A DNA stretch of 64,000 nucleotides from Bacillota bacterium (GCA_023440965.1 JAEZRC010000002.1:1-64000); one strand, 5' to 3'. Positions 45,931 through 54,904 are shown, counted from the first letter of the stretch. Translations and numbers: made by a program. Notes: a model not told the origin generated them from the sequence alone.

Positions 45931-47394
45931 ATGTTTTGTACAATGTGCGGTAAGGAAAATGAAAATACTTCAAGATTCTGCGTTGCTTGCGGTAACAAGC
46001 TTACACAGTCAGAAACTGTTTTAAAGGAAGTCATTGAAGAACAGTCACCTAATATTATTCCTGAAGTAAGCGAACCTGCTCAGCCTGAAGAAGTGCCTCC
46101 TCAGGTTGAACAAGCACCATCGCAAGTAAATGAAGCTCAAAAAGCTCCTGCTGAAACTGTTGAAGTTGAGGAAGCTCCGGCAGAAATTAAAGAAGAACCT
46201 GTTGCTGATTGTGAAGATAAAAATTATTCGCAGCAACTGATTCAGCCGGTTGAGGATATTCCTGAAGAAATTGAAGAGCCACAACCCGAAGAGGTTATTA
46301 TAGAAGAAAGTGCTCCTGCTATTGAAGATGTTGTAGCTACTAAGCCTGATGTCGCCCCTGAAGCACAGAATATTTTTCCTGAAATTGAGCCTGTTACTCA
46401 AGCTGTACCAGCACAGCAGGAAGAAATTGTTCCAGCAAAAGCTGTAAAGAAAAAAGGTTTTATGTCATATACAGGACTTGTATTATGTTTTATTTTGCTT
46501 TTTGCCTTCGTTGTATCAATGATGGCTGGTATTATTGCAAAAATATCAATGAGCCCAAAGCAGCTTGAAAAGGATATAGATAAGATTAATGTTCTTGATA
46601 TCAAGGTCGGTGAGATGATTTCGACTGACGAATATGATGTTAAGAAGGATGATACAATTCTTGACATTGTTTCCAAGACAATTCAGAAAAACTCTGACCT
46701 TAAGGTAAGCGAAGCAGATATAAGGAAAATATATGAGGATACTGAAATCAGGGACTATATGGCAAAAAAGATTTCAGAATATGCAGCTTATGTTTCTGAT
46801 AAAAAGGATATTGACGAGATTACTTCAAAAGAAATTGCCGGACTTATTGAACAGAATAAGGATAAGATAGAAGAAATTGCTGATATAAAAATTAGTGATG
46901 ATAACCTAAGTAACCTTGAGAGCTATCTTGATGACAATGCTTCTGATCTCATGGAATCACTTCAAGTAAAGAATATTGATAACAATTTGGATAAATATAA
47001 TTATTCAGACTATGATTTTATATTTAACAACTGGATGTGGATATGTGCCTTTTCAGGACTAGGAATATTAATTATTCTTTTCTCATTCTTTGTGTTCAAA
47101 CTTAACAAAAATGTAGGTGGTTCAATTGTTTATCTTGGTTCAGTAGCTATTTCAAGCGGTGCATTATTCCTTACTTCGGGAATTGTATTAATGTTATTGA
47201 AGAATACAATTGCTGATGCTTTTGACGAAGCAAGCGGTTTTGCAAGTTCTTTAATTTCAATAATGTCATTTAGAGTAATTCTAATCGGCGGGATTGTATT
47301 TGTTGCCGGAATGATTACAGTACTGATTAAAAAGCTTGCATGTACTGTAAAAAACAATAAAAACAAACCTATTGAAGCACCTCAGATTGCGTAA
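45931..47394 (+). CDS. Zinc-ribbon membrane protein with acidic linker
   Basis: 487 residues. A zinc ribbon, FCTMCGKENENTSRFCVACG, opens the protein. A Pro/Glu/Val-rich cytoplasmic linker spans about 30-165, then a membrane helix (about 178-203), an alpha-helical extracellular domain with many Asp/Lys (about 205-360) and three more helices to about 475. Similar zinc-ribbon membrane proteins are common in Clostridia, with no agreed function. It is transcribed alone and has a strong terminator. Confidence 0.8.
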   Translation: MFCTMCGKENENTSRFCVACGNKLTQSETVLKEVIEEQSPNIIPEVSEPAQPEEVPPQVEQAPSQVNEAQKAPAETVEVEEAPAEIKEEPVADCEDKNYSQQLIQPVEDIPEEIEEPQPEEVIIEESAPAIEDVVATKPDVAPEAQNIFPEIEPVTQAVPAQQEEIVPAKAVKKKGFMSYTGLVLCFILLFAFVVSMMAGIIAKISMSPKQLEKDIDKINVLDIKVGEMISTDEYDVKKDDTILDIVSKTIQKNSDLKVSEADIRKIYEDTEIRDYMAKKISEYAAYVSDKKDIDEITSKEIAGLIEQNKDKIEEIADIKISDDNLSNLESYLDDNASDLMESLQVKNIDNNLDKYNYSDYDFIFNNWMWICAFSGLGILIILFSFFVFKLNKNVGGSIVYLGSVAISSGALFLTSGIVLMLLKNTIADAFDEASGFASSLISIMSFRVILIGGIVFVAGMITVLIKKLACTVKNNKNKPIEAPQIA

Positions 47395-47404
47395 AATCAA
47401 AATT

Positions 47405-47433
47405 TAAAGCCACGGAAATTCCGTGGCTTTTTT
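47405..47433 (+). terminator. Strong terminator after the zinc-ribbon gene
   Basis: AAGCCACGG and CCGTGGCTT around AAATT, followed by TTTTT. Confidence 0.9.
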
Positions 47434-47541
47434 AATTGTTATTTTATAAATTAACTATAAATAATTATCATGTATATTTTAAGTCGCAAATTATAATATT
47501 TTTATATTAATCAAGCATAATAAATATGGAGGTGATAAAAA

Positions 47542-47997
47542 ATGCAGGAATTCACACAAAAAGAAACAAGTTATCTTACTGATGCAAAAAGCCACGAACA
47601 GCTATGTATTGATAAGTATAACAAGTATTCACAAGAGGCTAAAGCACAAGAGCTTAAATCGTTATTCTCACAGCTTTCAAAAAATGAGCAGGGACATTTT
47701 GATACACTTAATCAGATATTAGGTGGAACAATACCAGCTATGGATTTAGCTAAAGCTCCACCATCATCAATCACAGAGCCTGTTGTAAATCAGACACAAG
47801 CTGATAAGGATTCTGACCAGCTGTTGCTCAAGGATTCACTGGAAATAGAAAAGAAGATATCTTCTGACTATAATACAGCTATTTTTGAATTCAAGAATAC
47901 TGATATAAGAAATATCCTTAATCATATTCAAAGAGAAGAGCAGGAGCACGGTGATAAGCTATATAAGTATATGGCAGCAAACGGAATGTATAATTAA
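47542..47997 (+). CDS. Spore coat protein, CotF-like
   Basis: 151 residues, mostly helical, in two ferritin-like halves: LTDAKSHEQLCIDKYNKYSQ with KNEQGHFDTLNQIL, then LLLKDSLEIEKKISSDYNTA with REEQEHGDKLYKYMAANGMY. This is the coat F-type fold. GGAGGTG lies ahead of the ATG. It suggests that the organism sporulates. Genes of this family are usually expressed late in sporulation, but no sigma-K/G promoter can be identified with confidence. Confidence 0.88.
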   Translation: MQEFTQKETSYLTDAKSHEQLCIDKYNKYSQEAKAQELKSLFSQLSKNEQGHFDTLNQILGGTIPAMDLAKAPPSSITEPVVNQTQADKDSDQLLLKDSLEIEKKISSDYNTAIFEFKNTDIRNILNHIQREEQEHGDKLYKYMAANGMYN

Positions 47998-47998
47998 A

Positions 47999-48027
47999 AT
48001 GAAGCCCTTGTGGCTTCATTTTTTTTA
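47999..48027 (+). terminator. Terminator after the CotF-like gene
   Basis: ATGAAGCC and GGCTTCAT pair around CTTGT, followed by eight T. Confidence 0.9.
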
Positions 48028-48080
48028 AACTATTATATAGATCTGCATACAATATAGTAAATCACGAAAGGAGATTTACT

Positions 48081-48770
48081 ATGGATGGCAGCGGCTTTTT
48101 TTCTCAACCAATTTTTGGTCAAGTTAGTATTGGAATGTTAGCTCCTGATTTTTATGCCAACACAACCTTTGGACCAATGAAGCTTTCAGATTATAGAGAC
48201 AAATGGGTGATTCTTTTCTCACATCCAGGCGATTTTACAGCAGTATGTACTTCAGAATTTATTGCTTTTGCAAATGAATATGCAAAGTTTCAGGAACTTA
48301 ATGTTCAGCTTATCGGTCTAAGTATAGACAGCAATACGTCACACTTGGCATGGGTTAACAGTATTTATCAGACAACCGGGGTTAAGATACCATTCCCGAT
48401 AATTGCCGACAGGACAGCAGAGATTGCAAGATTGTATGGTATGATTGCTCCTGATGCAAGCACTCAGGAAACTGTACGTAATGTCTATTTTATTGATCCG
48501 AGTATGGTAATAAGAGCAATTACAATTTATCCACTCACAAACGGCAGAAATATTTATGAAATATTAAGACTTCTTGAGGCTCTGCAGACCACAGATATGG
48601 AAAAGGTTATCACACCTGCGAACTGGCTCCCAGGTCAGCCTGCACTTGTTCCGGTACCAAAAACATACAGCGAGCTCGAGCAACGTGAAACCGATCCTTC
48701 AAGTGAGGGACTGACTTGTGATGATTGGTATTATTGTTATAAAAACACATCACAGCAAAGACTGGGCTAA
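48081..48770 (+). CDS. Peroxiredoxin (Prx6/1-Cys type)
   Basis: 229 residues. SHPGDFTAVCTSEF holds the peroxidatic Cys (about residue 54), and GLSIDSNTSHLAW and NVYFIDPSMVIRAITIYPL fit the Prx6 class with its long C-terminal extension. It reduces hydrogen peroxide and alkyl hydroperoxides. The tail adds two cysteines (LTCDDWYYCYK), one of which could be the resolving Cys. GGAG precedes the ATG. Confidence 0.92.
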   Translation: MDGSGFFSQPIFGQVSIGMLAPDFYANTTFGPMKLSDYRDKWVILFSHPGDFTAVCTSEFIAFANEYAKFQELNVQLIGLSIDSNTSHLAWVNSIYQTTGVKIPFPIIADRTAEIARLYGMIAPDASTQETVRNVYFIDPSMVIRAITIYPLTNGRNIYEILRLLEALQTTDMEKVITPANWLPGQPALVPVPKTYSELEQRETDPSSEGLTCDDWYYCYKNTSQQRLG

Positions 48771-48854
48771 CAATTTTATTATACAAAAAATCATATACAG
48801 TAGTAATGATTTGAAGTTAATAAAGAGAAACTTGTGGACATATATAAAAATAAA

Positions 48855-48879
48855 AGCTGGTGGAGATTTTCCGCCAGCT
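48855..48879 (+). terminator. Terminator downstream of the peroxiredoxin gene
   Basis: AGCTGGTGGA and TTCCGCCAGCT pair over 10 positions with one G-U that favours the plus strand, followed by a T/A-rich run. It lies 85 bases past the stop. Confidence 0.7.
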
Positions 48880-48910
48880 ATATTTTATATAACTTTATTG
48901 TTATTGTATA

Positions 48911-49181
48911 TGAAGAGGCGTATGGGCGATCGCAAAGTCCAAGCTGATATTTAAATATTATATCTTATTAAAACTAATAAAAGTTCAGAGCATTAAGTCA
49001 AGTAAGTTAATAAGCAATATAATATTGGTTATTTATGCGATCGTCATTAAAATGTAATGTTGAAGTATAAACTTAATATTTTGTCGTGAAAGTACAAGTA
49101 ATTTTAGTATGTAAGGTTTTGATATAATTTCTTACAATAGTAGGTTTTGTGTGACTTTGCGGTCGCCCCTGCGTCCCTTCA
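48911..49181. repeat. 271-bp non-coding element bounded by 29-bp inverted repeats
   Basis: 48911-48939 and 49153-49181 are inverted copies matching at about 24 of 29 positions, with a near-perfect inner 16 (GGGCGATCGCAAAGTC against GACTTTGCGGTCGCCC). The middle is AT-rich with an extra GCGATCG near 49036. No coding frame with a ribosome site is present. A MITE or a long-range RNA hairpin are both possible; no target duplication was seen. It occupies most of the gap between the peroxiredoxin and the Fe-S gene. Confidence 0.55.
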
Positions 49182-49196
49182 CTGTGCGTTTTTAGA

Positions 49197-49889
49197 TTAG
49201 TCTAATATTCTTCCGTCTGTGCTGATTGTCACTACCTGCCATGGAATCATCTTTCCAGAATTCTTCAATGCAGTAATAACTGCATTTTCAATTCCGCCAC
49301 AGCAAGGAACTTCCATTCTCACAACAGTAACAGATTTAATATTGTTGTTTTTTATAATCTCTGTAAGCTTTTCGGAGTAGTCACCCTCGTCAAGCTTTGG
49401 ACAGCCGATTATTGTAATCTTATTTTTCATAAATTGTCCGTGAAAGTTGCCATATGCGTATGCTGCACAGTCAGCAGAAATAAGAAGATTTGCATTTTCA
49501 AAGTATGGTGCGCTAATTGGAACAAGCTTAATTTGACAAGGCCATTGACCAAGCTGTGATGAAGTATCAAAGTTCTGTGGCGCGGGTGCTGAAGCTCTCT
49601 CAATAGTTTTTGCATTTGAGCCAGGGCATCCACATGCAAGTGGACTTTCTTTTTCTCCAACTCTCTTTGGCGCAACTTCCTTGTTGTAAGCCTCAGCTTC
49701 TCTTTCTTCAAAAGTAATAGCACCGGTAGGGCATACAGGAAGGCAGTTTCCAAGCCCGTCGCAGTAATCATCACGCAAAAGCTTTGCTTTTTTATTTACA
49801 ATCCCGATTGCACCTTCGTGACAAGCGTTTGCACAAAGTCCGCAACCAACACATTTTTCTTCGTCAATTTTAATAATTTTTCTTAGCAT
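49197..49889 (-). CDS. 4Fe-4S dicluster protein
   Basis: 230 residues. Two ferredoxin motifs open it: CVGCGLCANACHEGAI (about 14-30) and CDGLGNCLPVCPTGAI (about 43-58, slightly altered spacing). After a linker a second domain contains CGCPGS, CQIKLVP, SADCAAYAYGNFH, IIGCPK and VPCCGG, enough cysteines for further clusters. Similar proteins of anaerobes lie beside hybrid-cluster protein genes and Crp/Fnr regulators. It diverges from such a regulator here across a palindrome. A redox or nitrosative stress role is inferred. Confidence 0.85.
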   Translation of the reverse strand: MLRKIIKIDEEKCVGCGLCANACHEGAIGIVNKKAKLLRDDYCDGLGNCLPVCPTGAITFEEREAEAYNKEVAPKRVGEKESPLACGCPGSNAKTIERASAPAPQNFDTSSQLGQWPCQIKLVPISAPYFENANLLISADCAAYAYGNFHGQFMKNKITIIGCPKLDEGDYSEKLTEIIKNNNIKSVTVVRMEVPCCGGIENAVITALKNSGKMIPWQVVTISTDGRILD

Positions 49890-49912
49890 ATATATTTCTC
49901 CTTTAAAAAAGA

Positions 49913-49942
49913 TTGATGTTTATGTTATGTTTGTATTATAAT
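49913..49942 (+). promoter_or_regulatory. Promoter of the Crp/Fnr gene
   Basis: TTGATG at 49913-49918 and TATAAT at 49937-49942, spacer 18. The start near 49950 puts the palindrome at 49963-49976 just downstream. Confidence 0.5.
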
Positions 49943-49962
49943 ATATATAAAAATATAAATAT

Positions 49963-49976
49963 GTTGCAAATGCAAC
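49963..49976. promoter_or_regulatory. Palindrome, Crp/Fnr operator candidate
   Basis: GTTGCA and TGCAAC around AA form a perfect inverted repeat in the divergent region, 14 bases before the Crp/Fnr start. Its place after the promoter suggests autorepression, and it lies upstream of the Fe-S gene, where it could activate. Confidence 0.6.
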
Positions 49977-49990
49977 GACAGGAGCGAATT

Positions 49991-50659
49991 ATGATAAATT
50001 ATTTTGATATTGTATTAAAATCGCCTTTGTTTTATGAAGTGGAGCATTCTGATATTGAATGTGTTTTAAAATGTCTTAATGCGAAAATCAAAAAATTTGA
50101 TAAAGAGAGTATAATAATTTTTGAGGGCGATAGAATTGAGCAGATTGGAATAATTCTTTCAGGAAATATTCAAATATCAAATAACGATTTTATGGGGAAT
50201 AAAAATATTCTTACAGAGCTTTCAACAAGTGATATTTTTGGTGAAACATTAGTTTCAGCACAGATTAAAAAAAGTCCTGTAACTGTCGAGGCAGTTACAG
50301 GATGTGAAATTATGTTTATTGATTATAATAGGATTATTACAACCTGCTCATCAGCGTGTGTTTTCCATACCAAGCTTATTGAAAACATGGTAAAGGTGCT
50401 TGCAGAAAAAAATCTTATGCTTAATAATAAGCTTGAAATTCTATCAAAGAGAAGTATTAGGGAAAAGCTCATGCAATATTTTATTTTTCTGGCTGAAATT
50501 AAAAAGAGCAGGGAATTTGACATTCCATTTTCAAAAAATGCGCTTGCTGATTTCATTTGTGTTGACAGAAGTGCAATGTCACGTGAGCTTTCAAAAATGT
50601 GCAATGAAAAGCTAATACAATACGAAAAAAATCATTTTGAAATTTTAATTGAACATTAA
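49991..50659 (+). CDS. Crp/Fnr-family regulator
   Basis: 222 residues from ATG at 49991 (AGGAG upstream). The cyclic-nucleotide-binding-like beta barrel spans about 15-125 (IIIFEGDRIEQIGIILSGNI, LTELSTSDIFGETLV), then the dimer helix and a C-terminal helix-turn-helix at about 165-205 (ALADFICVDRSAMSRELSKM). No N-terminal Cys cluster as in FNR is seen, so the signal is unknown. It probably controls the divergent Fe-S gene. Its end overlaps the convergent GNAT gene by 15 bases. Confidence 0.9.
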   Translation: MINYFDIVLKSPLFYEVEHSDIECVLKCLNAKIKKFDKESIIIFEGDRIEQIGIILSGNIQISNNDFMGNKNILTELSTSDIFGETLVSAQIKKSPVTVEAVTGCEIMFIDYNRIITTCSSACVFHTKLIENMVKVLAEKNLMLNNKLEILSKRSIREKLMQYFIFLAEIKKSREFDIPFSKNALADFICVDRSAMSRELSKMCNEKLIQYEKNHFEILIEH

Positions 50660-51481
50660 ATTCATGAAATAAGGCTTGTCGGTTTTTTTATTATCATAGA
50701 ATTTTATACTGCCGAGGTCTTTTTCATCCATATCAGTATCATGGATTGAAATTCCCATAAGCTTGTCTGCATTATAATAATGGAGTACTTCATCAGCAAT
50801 AATTTCTTTTGAATTATTATCAATGCCCCAAAGCTCCTGAATAACAATGCTGTCATCATCCCATACAAAAGCATAAGCAATCAGCTTTTCGTTATCCTTT
50901 AAGCAGAATGCACTTCCGCCAAGTGTACGGAACATATCAATCTGTTTTGCCCAGCAATCCTCATTACGAAGAACAAAATATGTGCCTGAAAGACTGTTTT
51001 CGTATGCCTGATTGAGCAAAGTGATATCCTTGCTGTCAATTTCAGAAAATGTATATGAATGGTCTTTTTTGTTTTGCCTAAAACATTCTTTATAATTTAT
51101 TTTGAATAAAGATTCATAGCCAAATCGCTTATAGAAATCAAAAAGACTTTTTTCCTGTGGGATAAGGATAGATGCTGTCACGCCAGAATCTCTGTCAAGC
51201 TTTTCTGAAAAAGCAATAAGCTTGGCCATAAGACCTTTGCCTCTGTGCTCAGAGTAGGTACAGGCACCGAATATATATGACACTTTGCCAAAACTATTTA
51301 TTTCATAAGGCAGCATCTGAAGCATTGAAATAAGCTTGCTATCTTCAAATACTGCAATCGTGTATTCGGGGTTGAAGATATTGTCAAAATACCATTTTGT
51401 GAATTTTTCATCTTCGTTAAAAACAGTATTCCAAAGTTCTAAAATTTGTGGTAAATCATTAGCATTACATTTTCTTAGCAT
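50645..51481 (-). CDS. GNAT-family acetyltransferase
   Basis: 278 residues. N-terminal GNAT domain with the acetyl-CoA loop YSEHRGKGLMAKLIAFS (about 79-95) and FDFYKRFGYE, followed by a longer C-terminal half as in Eis-like proteins. Substrate unknown. It is followed on the same strand, 9 bases upstream, by the DUF2156 gene, which also has an acyltransferase-like fold, so the pair is probably one transcript. Confidence 0.82.
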   Translation of the reverse strand: MLRKCNANDLPQILELWNTVFNEDEKFTKWYFDNIFNPEYTIAVFEDSKLISMLQMLPYEINSFGKVSYIFGACTYSEHRGKGLMAKLIAFSEKLDRDSGVTASILIPQEKSLFDFYKRFGYESLFKINYKECFRQNKKDHSYTFSEIDSKDITLLNQAYENSLSGTYFVLRNEDCWAKQIDMFRTLGGSAFCLKDNEKLIAYAFVWDDDSIVIQELWGIDNNSKEIIADEVLHYYNADKLMGISIHDTDMDEKDLGSIKFYDNKKTDKPYFMNLMFN

Positions 51482-51490
51482 AGTGTCCTC

Positions 51491-52384
51491 TTATTTAATA
51501 ACAGCTGAATAATTATCAGAGAGCATAATAGGGTTGTATGAAAGCTTTGCCTTTCGGAGTCCTTCCAACCCTAAATCCTCTTCTCTATTAATATATTTAA
51601 CTTTTTCAAAATTATTTATAGCAAATTGATTGTTTATCATCTGATAGCAGCCAGTTATAGTATGGTCAGCTTTTTCAATGTGTACAATAAACATATCTTG
51701 ATTTGCTCTTGAGCCGAGTGTGAATGCAATTGTCTTTTCGTTCAGCCTAAGAAGTCCACCCTTGAGTTCAAGTGTATCAAAGTTCTTAAGTGCAATTGAA
51801 ATTGCACAGGTTTCGTTAAAAATGTCTTCATCTTCAGTATCCTTGTTTAAGGCACACCAGCTTAAATGATATTCAAATACCTCATGTATATTATCGTTTG
51901 TTATGTTTTCATAGCTCCAGCTGCCTTCGTTTTCTGACTGGAAGCGATTGATGAAGTTTCTTTTTGAGTGAAGTTTTTTGCCGGCGAGAGTAATGAGACT
52001 TTCAGAAGTATAGATATAATCCTGACTGTCACGCCTATCCACAAATTCAAAGTAGTCAGGCATAATTTTTTCGAGTTCTTCTTTTTGCTCTTTATTTATA
52101 GCAGCAAGATTGAAGTTCACCCCTCTGTCCTTAGCGTCCTGAATTAAATCTTCAATAGCTTTTTTCGTAACGCCTTTTCCAAGAGGGAATGTGTATATGG
52201 TTTCATCCTCAAGCTTTTGCTTTAAAAAAACAAAACCATCCTGAATGCATATTTGTGTATCATAAGCACCCTTCCATATAAAAAGGTCAACAAAACAATG
52301 AGCACAAAGCAATGAATTCAGTGGCTTAACTATTTTATCATAATCTTCTTTGTCAGTAATTATAATCGGTCTGAATGGTAGCAT
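51491..52384 (-). CDS. DUF2156 protein
   Basis: 297 residues from ATG at 52384 (AAAGGG upstream; an ATG 15 bases earlier has no site). DUF2156 has a double GNAT-like fold related to the C-terminal domain of lysyl-phosphatidylglycerol synthase. Visible family motifs are KKLHSKRNFINRFQSEN, WCALNKDTEDEDIF and VHIEKADHTITGCYQMINNQF. It has no membrane part, so the aminoacyl acceptor is unknown. Confidence 0.85.
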   Translation of the reverse strand: MLPFRPIIITDKEDYDKIVKPLNSLLCAHCFVDLFIWKGAYDTQICIQDGFVFLKQKLEDETIYTFPLGKGVTKKAIEDLIQDAKDRGVNFNLAAINKEQKEELEKIMPDYFEFVDRRDSQDYIYTSESLITLAGKKLHSKRNFINRFQSENEGSWSYENITNDNIHEVFEYHLSWCALNKDTEDEDIFNETCAISIALKNFDTLELKGGLLRLNEKTIAFTLGSRANQDMFIVHIEKADHTITGCYQMINNQFAINNFEKVKYINREEDLGLEGLRKAKLSYNPIMLSDNYSAVIK

Positions 52385-52462
52385 AAACGTCCCTTTCATT
52401 TTTCTAATATATCTATAGTTTATCCTAATATTTTGCTTCTATTATAGTTCATTTTGCATATT

Positions 52463-52491
52463 ATGATATACTTATTTAGTATATTTGTCAA
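52463..52491 (-). promoter_or_regulatory. Promoter of the DUF2156-GNAT operon
   Basis: On the minus strand TTGACA (52491-52486), a 17-base spacer and TATCAT (52468-52463). Confidence 0.6.
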
Positions 52492-52533
52492 GTGACGAAG
52501 TCACAAACAAAGAGGCTCAAAAGCCTCTTTGTT
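52492..52533. terminator. Tandem hairpins between divergent genes
   Basis: GTGAC/GTCAC (52492-52504) is followed directly by AAACAAAGAGGC/GCCTCTTTGTTT (52505-52533), which looks like a terminator although both neighbours point away. It may insulate the two promoters or end an unseen short RNA. Confidence 0.55.
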
Positions 52534-52619
52534 TATAAAAAATTTTTTCCAGCGTAATTTATGAAGATAATTAATATGTTTATGGTAAACTAATGTTACT
52601 ATTTAAAAAGGAGAATTAT

Positions 52620-53228
52620 ATGTTATCACTTGAATTTAAAAAAGAAAAATCGGTTTTATTAATTATTGATATGCAGAATGCATTCATCAGTCCGAAGGGT
52701 TCACTTGCAACTATGGGTCTTGATACTTCAAGAGTTTCAAAATCAATTGAGCCTATTAAGAAAATTGCCGACGCTTTTAGACAAGCAAACAGACCTGTAA
52801 TTTATATTCAGCATACTCATCGCCCTGACGGACTTGATTATGGACTTATCTCTCATGTTTTCCCACCACTTAACAGTATCGGACACTGCATTGACGGAAC
52901 ATGGGATCAGGAAATTATTGACGAACTAATACCTCATAAAAGTGACATAATAGTAAAGAAGCATCGTTTTAGCTCATTTTATGGAACACAGCTTGAAAAC
53001 ATCCTACATTCACTTGATGCAGAAACTCTTGTAGTAACAGGAATTTCAACAAATATTTGCGTTGAGTCAACAATTCGAGATGCCTTTTATCGTGATTATA
53101 ATGTGTTTGTTCCAGCTGATGCAACTGCTGCTTTTACTGAAGCTGAAGAAAATGCTTCAATTGGAAATTTCCACTTTGCATTTGCAAGAGTAATCAATAC
53201 TGAAGATATAATAGAGAAAATAAAATAG
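52620..53228 (+). CDS. Isochorismatase-family cysteine hydrolase
   Basis: 202 residues from ATG at 52620 (AAGGAG upstream). The catalytic triad of the family is visible: Asp in LLIIDMQNAFISP, Lys in IIVKKHRFSSFYGT, and Cys in VVTGISTNICVESTIRDAF. It could hydrolyse nicotinamide or a related amide; the zinc-binding motif of true nicotinamidases is not clear, so the substrate is left open. Confidence 0.88.
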   Translation: MLSLEFKKEKSVLLIIDMQNAFISPKGSLATMGLDTSRVSKSIEPIKKIADAFRQANRPVIYIQHTHRPDGLDYGLISHVFPPLNSIGHCIDGTWDQEIIDELIPHKSDIIVKKHRFSSFYGTQLENILHSLDAETLVVTGISTNICVESTIRDAFYRDYNVFVPADATAAFTEAEENASIGNFHFAFARVINTEDIIEKIK

Positions 53229-53325
53229 TGTTTTCATTGATTTTATATTTCTATTATAGGAATAAGCTTTAAAAACCTCCTATAAAGTAGTATAATACTA
53301 TTATATGAAATCAGAAGGTGGATGT

Positions 53326-53952
53326 ATGGACAATATTATTTTAAGAACATCACAGTTGAAATTTTTAAACATTGAGTATGAGGATATTTCATTAAAAGAC
53401 AATGAAGTATCATTTATAGTTGGTTCAAGCGGAACGGGCAAGTCCTCTTTGCTTAAAATTTTCAATCAGACATATTCTCAATCATCAGGTAAGGTGTTTT
53501 ATAATGGCGTTGATATTGATAATTCAGATATACTCTCTCTTCGAAAAGAAATACTTCTGATAAGTCAGAATGTATTTCTTTTTGATGATACCATAAAAGG
53601 AAATTTCAAGTTCTTTTATGAATTCAGGGGAGAAGAACTTATATCAGAAAAAGAAATGAAAGAGTATCTTTTGATTTGTTGCATTGATTTTTCACTTGAT
53701 GATAACTGTACAACAATGTCAGGTGGAGAGCGTCAGCGAATTTATACTGCAATATTTCTGTCATTTAACCCTAAAATTCTCATGCTTGATGAGCCAACCT
53801 CTGCACTTGATAGTAGGAATAGCAAGGTAATGCTTAAAAATATAATTAATTTCTGTAAAGCTAATATAATTACACTAATTGTTGTCAGCCATGATAATGA
53901 ACTCACAAATGACTTTGCAGAAAATATTATTACTATACAAAAGGCGGTGTAA
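53326..53952 (+). CDS. fetA: ABC transporter ATP-binding protein, FetA-like
   Basis: 208 residues from ATG at 53326 (GAAGGTGG upstream). Walker A VGSSGTGKSSLL (about 32-43), Q-loop LISQNVFLFDD, signature MSGGERQRIYTAI and Walker B ILMLDEPTSALDS are present. It energises the permease encoded 2 bases later. FetAB exports iron in E. coli and gives resistance to oxidative stress. Confidence 0.87.
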   Translation: MDNIILRTSQLKFLNIEYEDISLKDNEVSFIVGSSGTGKSSLLKIFNQTYSQSSGKVFYNGVDIDNSDILSLRKEILLISQNVFLFDDTIKGNFKFFYEFRGEELISEKEMKEYLLICCIDFSLDDNCTTMSGGERQRIYTAIFLSFNPKILMLDEPTSALDSRNSKVMLKNIINFCKANIITLIVVSHDNELTNDFAENIITIQKAV

Positions 53953-53954
53953 TA

Positions 53955-54728
53955 ATGAATGGTGCAGAAAAGCTGAGTATTATTCAGTTCTTGCTTGTAT
54001 ATCTTCTCTTAATTATTGTGCTTGTAATAATGAAGAAATCCAAAATTAATCAGACTAAGCTGCTTTTTGTTGGGAGCCTTAGGATGACAGTACAGCTTGT
54101 GCTTGCTGGCTTTATCCTTACATTCATTTTTAAAAATCCACATCCAGCTTTTACAATAGTATATGTTATTATAATGACCGCTTTCGCAATTTTCAGAGTG
54201 CTATCAAAAAACAAATCAATTAATTTAAACTTTAAAAAATCCGTTGCGTTATCAATATCCTTATCGGGAATTTCAGTACTAATATTTTTCATTATAGTTG
54301 TTGTAAATCAGAATATTTTTAATCCGCAGTATACTATTCCTTTAGCGGGAATGATTATCGGTAACTCAATGACGGGAGTAGGGCTTGGACTAAAAACTTT
54401 TGATGAGAGTCTTAAAAGTAATAGAATCAGAATTGAAGCCTTGCAGAATCTTGGTGTAACACCAAAGAAAATACTTTTACCTTATGTTAATAATTCTCTT
54501 GAAACTGCACTTCTGCCTACCCTTAATTCAATGGTAGGCATGGGAATAGTATCTCTCCCGGGTATGATGACTGGTCAGATACTATCTGGAACACTTCCGA
54601 CAACAGCAATAATGTATCAGATTGCTATAATGATAGCTATCTGCACATCAGTATGTATAAGCGTATACTGCTCTTTGAACTTTGGATATCATACATTGTA
54701 TAATGATAAGTATCAGATAAAGCTTTGA
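53955..54728 (+). CDS. fetB: FetB-like (UPF0014) permease
   Basis: 257 residues with seven membrane helices and the family motifs LIPLAGMIIGNSMTG-like PLAGMIIGNSMTGVGLGL and TALLPTLNSMVGMGIVSLPG-like MVGMGIVSLPGMMTGQILSG. It pairs with fetA. If export of iron is its function, it is the counterpart of the broken FeoB: the strain would retain iron efflux while lacking this Fe(II) uptake system. Confidence 0.87.
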   Translation: MNGAEKLSIIQFLLVYLLLIIVLVIMKKSKINQTKLLFVGSLRMTVQLVLAGFILTFIFKNPHPAFTIVYVIIMTAFAIFRVLSKNKSINLNFKKSVALSISLSGISVLIFFIIVVVNQNIFNPQYTIPLAGMIIGNSMTGVGLGLKTFDESLKSNRIRIEALQNLGVTPKKILLPYVNNSLETALLPTLNSMVGMGIVSLPGMMTGQILSGTLPTTAIMYQIAIMIAICTSVCISVYCSLNFGYHTLYNDKYQIKL

Positions 54729-54803
54729 ATTTTTTATCTCTTTGTTATGAATTTAATATTGATATTAATTTCAAAAAAACAGCATTTTTTTAATAATAAG
54801 GTA

Positions 54804-54827
54804 TTTTGCAAGTATTTTTTGCAAGTA
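54804..54827. repeat. Direct repeat upstream of pckG
   Basis: TTTTGCAAGTA occurs twice, 13 bases apart (54804-54814 and 54817-54827), about 50 bases ahead of the -35. It may bind a regulator of gluconeogenesis or PEP metabolism. Confidence 0.4.
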
Positions 54828-54875
54828 AATTTTAATTAACTTTCATATATTGTTAGCGAAATAACAATCTTGCTA

Positions 54876-54904
54876 TTGACATATTGCATGTTACAATATA
54901 TAAT
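54876..54904 (+). promoter_or_regulatory. Perfect-consensus promoter of pckG
   Basis: TTGACA at 54876-54881, 17-base spacer, TATAAT at 54899-54904. Start near 54911 leaves a leader of about 60 bases. Confidence 0.85.

Noticed and set aside
48718..48954. Small plus-strand frame after the peroxiredoxin
   Set aside because: It starts inside the peroxiredoxin gene, has no ribosome site and crosses a terminator.
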